A stretch of DNA of 64,000 nt, taken from NCBI GenBank assembly GCA_001940705.1, contig MEHG01000002.1:1-64000 (forward strand), in the 5' to 3' direction. The position numbers were made by a program, and so were the translations under genes. Under the pieces are notes generated by a model. The model did no database searches. It was not told the origin of the DNA and saw only the letters and a list, made by a program, of their open reading frames with translations. This DNA is from Candidatus Thorarchaeota archaeon AB_25. Its GTDB lineage: Archaea > Asgardarchaeota > Thorarchaeia > Thorarchaeales > Thorarchaeaceae. Below, in pieces: positions 59,635-64,000 of the stretch. Every line of letters starts with the position of its first letter. The first letter of the stretch is position 1.

Positions 59635-60762
59635 CTATTTCAATGGATAAACACCTTTCTTCGTAGCGTAATCATATAATTCCAGAATCTGTTCCGGGGT
59701 AGACTCTGGTTGGATGTTATGAGCAGGAGCTAGTATGTAACCTCCACCGTGTGCAAGTGCATCTATTCGAGTGTCAACCTCTGCACGTATATCTTCAAGA
59801 GTGCCTTGAGCTGACATTGCACGTTGAAGGTCTATGCCACCATGGAATGTCAATTTGTCTCCGTATTTCTTCTTGAGTTCAGCTGAATCCATTCCCTTCG
59901 CCAACGGTTGGATTGGATTCAGGATATCCACATCAACTTCAATCAGATCCGGTATCATCTGCTCAATTGCTCCGCATGAGTGATAGAGAATCCTTACATG
60001 CGCTGCTTTCTTGTGGATGTCACTATAGACCTTCTTATGACGGTGTTTCACCATGTTTCTATAGATTCTTGGACTTATGAGAAGTCCATCCTGATGACCT
60101 AGGTCATCACCAACTTGCACTATATCTAGGTATTCACCAACTTCATCAAGAAGGACTCGATTCATCTCCAAAGCAAGTTCCATGCTTTTGTCCATCATTG
60201 CTTCTGCGAGGTCTGGTCGTCGAAGTAGGTCAACAAGGAACTTATCGAAGCCTCTCATGTAATGAGCGACAACCTCGAAAACTCCCCACGGTCCGCCTAC
60301 CATCCCAACAACAGCATAATCGGTTTCCTCATGGAGATATTTTGCCCACTCCCGGACTCCTTCCATTCTTGAAGGGTCATCCGGGTTTATCCACTCGAAC
60401 TCCTCGACCTGTTCAACTTCTGAGAACTCTGCCCATGGATAGTATGTGACCTCGTAGTATCCCCCAATCAGTTTCATTCCACACTTAAACTCTGTTTCAA
60501 TTGATCCATCTGGCAGAGGTTGTGGTTCAAAGCCTGCTGCTGGGTTCATATAGACACGTCTGAAGTCTACATTGAGCCGTTTCAGCAACTCCTCTGATGT
60601 TTTCCATGAAGACATTATTCCCCATTCTTGTGTTTCAGGTGTCGTGATGCCTAGGTGGTCTCTTAGGTTCTCATATGCCTGAGGAGTTGTCCAATAATCC
60701 AATGGAACTCGGTCGGGCTCTTCATGATTCACTACTGCATGGAACCTCTCTCTTGGTTTCAT
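59635..60762 (-). CDS. Uroporphyrinogen decarboxylase (URO-D/MtaA) family protein
   Basis: KPRERFHAVVNHEEPDRVPLDYW; YHSCGAIEQMIPDLIEVDVDILNPIQPLAKGMD; GGGYILAPAHNIQPE. Confidence 0.92.
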   Translation of the reverse strand: MKPRERFHAVVNHEEPDRVPLDYWTTPQAYENLRDHLGITTPETQEWGIMSSWKTSEELLKRLNVDFRRVYMNPAAGFEPQPLPDGSIETEFKCGMKLIGGYYEVTYYPWAEFSEVEQVEEFEWINPDDPSRMEGVREWAKYLHEETDYAVVGMVGGPWGVFEVVAHYMRGFDKFLVDLLRRPDLAEAMMDKSMELALEMNRVLLDEVGEYLDIVQVGDDLGHQDGLLISPRIYRNMVKHRHKKVYSDIHKKAAHVRILYHSCGAIEQMIPDLIEVDVDILNPIQPLAKGMDSAELKKKYGDKLTFHGGIDLQRAMSAQGTLEDIRAEVDTRIDALAHGGGYILAPAHNIQPESTPEQILELYDYATKKGVYPLK

Positions 60763-60864
60763 ATGAACATCATCCCACACTTGAAGATTTTATAATCTCT
60801 ACTTAAATTGGGTTCGGACCGTAGTCTTTAATTAATCGGTAGGTTATACCCTGACAGTTAGTCA

Positions 60865-62262
60865 TTGGAGATAATCATGATGGTCGACATCAAGAAGGTC
60901 ACATCTCTGCTGCAAGAGGTTGTGAGCTCGAGTCGAGTCACCGACAGGGACTTTGACTTGATTCCGTATAGTCGTGACCTGAGTCCGGCAGAACAAAAGA
61001 TACCAACTCATGTTGTCATGCCTGAAACTCCTGAGGAGATTCAGGCTATTCTGAAGATAGCGAATGATCAGGATGTTCCTGTGTATATACGCGGTGGTGG
61101 TACCTCCCATTGGGATGGCTTTCTACCTCAAGAACCTGGAATCATGCTCGATTTAGGTCGCATGAACAAAGTGCTAGAAATCAACGACCGTGATCTTGTC
61201 GCAACCGTACAACCCAACTGCACTTGGGCTAAACTAGACCAAGAATTGCGTAAACAAGGTTTGACTTACCTTTGTAGTGAGGCTGGTGGTCCTGCGATGA
61301 CTATTGGCGGATCGGTCATGAAAGCAGGAGGCGGACCACACTCGACTGCTAAGTTTGGGTTCCATGGTAATCAAGACATTGTAACTCTTGAGATGGTTCT
61401 TCCAAACGGGGACATTGTTGAGACTGGTTCTGCAGCCTGGCCAAGCGCCGGTAAGTTCAAGCGTCAGTGTCTAGGTCCTGATCTTGCTGGAATGTTCATC
61501 GGTGCAGAAGGTATTCTTGGAGTATGTACAGAACTCACTGTGAGGATTCGACCAGCAACCGATATTTCTGAGCGTCTCACAGCGACGATGAAGACACTTG
61601 ATGATGTCATAGAATTCGGTCACTTCATCAATAGACACGTAGGTGATGAGTATATGCAGGGTATCTATCTCTGGGTAGATCCCTCAGCACCCGAAGTATT
61701 CTTCCTGATGATGGACATTTTCGGTTATGAGCAGGAGATTGTCGACCACAGGAAAAAGAAGATCATTGAGAAACTCAATGAATTGGGTGGAGAGATTGGT
61801 GACCGTGCTCCGGCCGATGACTATTTTGGAAGAATGCTCACAGGACTCACGGGCTTGTTCACAGCTGGTGTATGGCACTTCTTTGGCTCTGGGTCTCTCA
61901 GAATAGACGACATTCCATTTGTATACAAGACTTGGAAAGAGGAGCTCCTCGAGAAACGAGGATATACCAAGGCTGGTTTTGGTGGACAGATTCTCCCAAG
62001 AGACTGGCTTGCGTTTATGGTGACCAACTATAGAGAACCAGAAGAATGGCAAGAACTAGTCAAGATGGCTGATGAGATTGATGAGATCATACTAAGTGGT
62101 CCAGTTGTGCCTTACGGAATAGGCGGAAAAGATGGTCTTCGCAGATTTGTAGCAGAGAGAGACACCGGGTACTATAGGTTACTGAAGACGCTCAAGAAGA
62201 CTCTAGATCCCAAGAACATCTTGCAGAGAGGAATATTCATCCCACAGGAGGACTTGAAATGA
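60865..62262 (+). CDS. FAD-linked oxidase, GlcD-like (second copy)
   Basis: VPVYIRGGGTSHWDGFLPQEPGIMLDLGRMNKV; LDPKNILQRG; overlaps downstream FeS gene by 4 nt. Confidence 0.92.
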   Translation: MEIIMMVDIKKVTSLLQEVVSSSRVTDRDFDLIPYSRDLSPAEQKIPTHVVMPETPEEIQAILKIANDQDVPVYIRGGGTSHWDGFLPQEPGIMLDLGRMNKVLEINDRDLVATVQPNCTWAKLDQELRKQGLTYLCSEAGGPAMTIGGSVMKAGGGPHSTAKFGFHGNQDIVTLEMVLPNGDIVETGSAAWPSAGKFKRQCLGPDLAGMFIGAEGILGVCTELTVRIRPATDISERLTATMKTLDDVIEFGHFINRHVGDEYMQGIYLWVDPSAPEVFFLMMDIFGYEQEIVDHRKKKIIEKLNELGGEIGDRAPADDYFGRMLTGLTGLFTAGVWHFFGSGSLRIDDIPFVYKTWKEELLEKRGYTKAGFGGQILPRDWLAFMVTNYREPEEWQELVKMADEIDEIILSGPVVPYGIGGKDGLRRFVAERDTGYYRLLKTLKKTLDPKNILQRGIFIPQEDLK

Positions 62263-63452
62263 GAATCGAAGAGTACAAGGACATGATCTACGCCTGTGGT
62301 AGATGTGAGATTTGCCGAGGAATTGACTACAATGAACGATGTCCTGAGGTTTTCACACAACACTGGGAGTCCTCTACTGCTCGAGGCAGAATGGCAATTG
62401 CCAGAGCTATCCTTGAAGGCAAACTTGAGTATTCTGAAGACCTTGCAGAGAGAATCTTCGGCTGCTTCATGTGTGGGAGATGTAAAGAGGAGTGTAAGAT
62501 TGCAGCTCAGATTGATGTGATTGCAATAACCAAGGCTATGCGACAGGACTTCATTGACCTAGGAATTAAGATTCCTGAAGCTGGGGCAAATATGGCAGAC
62601 ACAGTCACCTCATCTGGGAACATCTTTGCTGACCCTCCTACGGTACACAACAAGTGGGCCGAGGGACTCGATTTCAAAGAGGGTTCGGGAACATTGTTCT
62701 ATCCTGGCTGTCTAGCAAGTCACCGGTTCAAAGAGAAGACAAACATCCTTGTCCAGCTTCTTCAAGCGGCAGGATATGACCTAGATTTCCTTGGCGATGA
62801 CCAAGACTGTTGTGGCACTCCATACTGGATAACTGGAAAGATGGAGAACGCAAAAGACTATGCCAAGGCATACCTGAAGAAACTGCAGGACCGGGGTGTG
62901 AAAGAGATCATTACACCCTGTCCAAGTTGTTTCAGGGCGTTTGATGAAGAATATCCTCATCTGCTAGGAATGGAGGAGTTCCCAATCAAGGTTCGCCACA
63001 CAAGTGATGTCCTTTTAGAGATCGTTGAGCAGAAGAAACTGAAGTTCAAACCAGTCAAGAAGAAAGTGTCCTACCATGACCCCTGCGAGATTGGACGCTA
63101 CCGAGATATCTATGACCCACCACGAAAGGTGCTAGAAGCAATCCCTGGTCTGGAGCTCATCGAGATGTCCAGAAATCGTGAGCAAGCCTTCTGTTGCGGT
63201 GGAGGTGGAGGGTGCAAGATTATGTTCCCTGACCACTCACAAAAAGTGTCAGACGAGCGCATCCGTGACTTTGTGGAAACCAATGCTGAGCTGATGACTA
63301 CGATCTGTCCTGCGTGCGAGATGAATCTGACACACGGAATGTATGAAGCAGATCTAGCTGTCAGAGTACTAGATATAGCAGAGATACTGGCTGTTTCAGC
63401 AGGTGTTGTTGACCCCGAGATTCTAGAACCGGATTACTTCCCTGAAGACTGA
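62259..63452 (+). CDS. (Fe-S)-binding oxidoreductase subunit, GlcF/HdrD-like (second copy)
   Basis: CGRCEICRGIDYNERCP, CFMCGRCKEECK, YPGCLASH, DDQDCCGTPYW, FCCGGGGGC. Confidence 0.9.
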   Translation: MRIEEYKDMIYACGRCEICRGIDYNERCPEVFTQHWESSTARGRMAIARAILEGKLEYSEDLAERIFGCFMCGRCKEECKIAAQIDVIAITKAMRQDFIDLGIKIPEAGANMADTVTSSGNIFADPPTVHNKWAEGLDFKEGSGTLFYPGCLASHRFKEKTNILVQLLQAAGYDLDFLGDDQDCCGTPYWITGKMENAKDYAKAYLKKLQDRGVKEIITPCPSCFRAFDEEYPHLLGMEEFPIKVRHTSDVLLEIVEQKKLKFKPVKKKVSYHDPCEIGRYRDIYDPPRKVLEAIPGLELIEMSRNREQAFCCGGGGGCKIMFPDHSQKVSDERIRDFVETNAELMTTICPACEMNLTHGMYEADLAVRVLDIAEILAVSAGVVDPEILEPDYFPED

Positions 63453-63454
63453 TT

Positions 63455-63473
63455 GAGGGTGAGTTTCACCCTC
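63455..63473. terminator. Bidirectional terminator hairpin
   Basis: GAGGGTGA-GTT-TCACCCTC between convergent genes. Confidence 0.6.
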
Positions 63474-63485
63474 TCTCCTATGTTT

Positions 63486-63776
63486 TCATCCACCCACTGC
63501 GGCAATCATGAACACGATGAGGTCTCCTTTGGATAACCTTGTCTTCTCTCCTTTTCGAGCAACCATGTTCATTCCGTTGACAACAACCACTGCATCTCTT
63601 CTCAGAACTCGTTTCTCTTTGTCTTCAAGATAGACTTCGAATCTCTCCCCGTACTCTTCATGTAGCTCATCAATCAAATCTTGGACAGTTGCATCTTCTT
63701 TGGTTTCAAATGTAAACTTGTCATGTTCCGAGTATTTGAGCCCTTTATTCATAAGCTTCACAAAGACTTCTGTCAA
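63486..63776 (-). CDS. Ubiquitin-fold MoaD/ThiS/Urm1-like protein ending in Gly-Gly
   Basis: ATVQDLIDELHEEYGERF...VVVVNGMNMVARKGEKTRLSKGDLIVFMIAAVGG*. Confidence 0.88.
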   Translation of the reverse strand: MTEVFVKLMNKGLKYSEHDKFTFETKEDATVQDLIDELHEEYGERFEVYLEDKEKRVLRRDAVVVVNGMNMVARKGEKTRLSKGDLIVFMIAAVGG

Positions 63777-63944
63777 TTTTCCAATTCACCACTCACTCTT
63801 TTTAGTACATCATTAAATTTCATATTAAGTATGTCGAAGTAGGTCTCAATACCACTTTCAGGTTTCGTAAATCTTAAGCGGAAATGTTTATGTAGTTCGC
63901 TGAGTCAGGACATCTTCTTGAGGAGGTTCTACGATTTGGGAAAG

Positions 63945-64000
63945 ATGAAAGCTGGTATCCTATATGGCCCTAGGGATTTACGGATTGAGGAAATTGATAT
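63945..64000 (+). CDS. Zinc-dependent (medium-chain) alcohol dehydrogenase, 5' fragment
   Basis: MKAGILYGPRDLRIEEID N-terminal MDR pattern, truncated by window end. Confidence 0.6.
   Translation, partial: MKAGILYGPRDLRIEEID

Noticed and set aside
1-64000. CRISPR arrays, tRNA/rRNA genes, transposons or integrated elements
   Set aside because: No direct repeat-spacer pattern, no tRNA-like GGTTCGA-type arms with acceptor pairing, and no transposase or integrase motifs were seen by eye; a tRNAscan/minced run would be decisive

Overview
The window looks like a gene-dense chromosomal segment of an archaeon. The protein content suggests an Asgard archaeon, perhaps Thorarchaeota-like; this is an inference from gene content, with no search run. 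Archaeal markers: Topo VI A/B, RadA, aRF1, archaeal PheS/PheT, geranylgeranyl reductase, CofE-like ligase and inositol-1-phosphate synthase. Eukaryote-like genes: two Rab-like small GTPases, a Roadblock/LC7 protein, a Urm1/MoaD-like ubiquitin fold ending in GG, an RGG-tailed OB-fold protein and a PH/GRAM-like protein. There is also a bacterial-type GrpE-DnaK-DnaJ operon. A catabolic island at about 50-63.5 kb holds a glycyl radical enzyme, KDG kinase and KDPG aldolase, and two GlcD/GlcF-like oxidoreductase pairs. I saw no rRNA, tRNA, CRISPR array or transposase. The least explained items are: (1) a chain of tiny ORFs at 21.08-21.67 kb sharing a C-terminal TRAITHAYxYRR-like motif whose stop codons overlap Shine-Dalgarno sequences; (2) a roughly 253-nt structured RNA candidate at 49137-49389 closed by a perfect 10-bp terminal helix; (3) a Cas4-like PD-(D/E)XK nuclease apparently split into two adjacent membrane-anchored halves at 45.28-46.22 kb; (4) a Topo VI A subunit with a long N-terminal extension of histone-H1-like Lys/Pro/Ala tracts and two HhH domains; (5) a perfect 10-bp-arm operator-like palindrome between tandem winged-helix paralogs.
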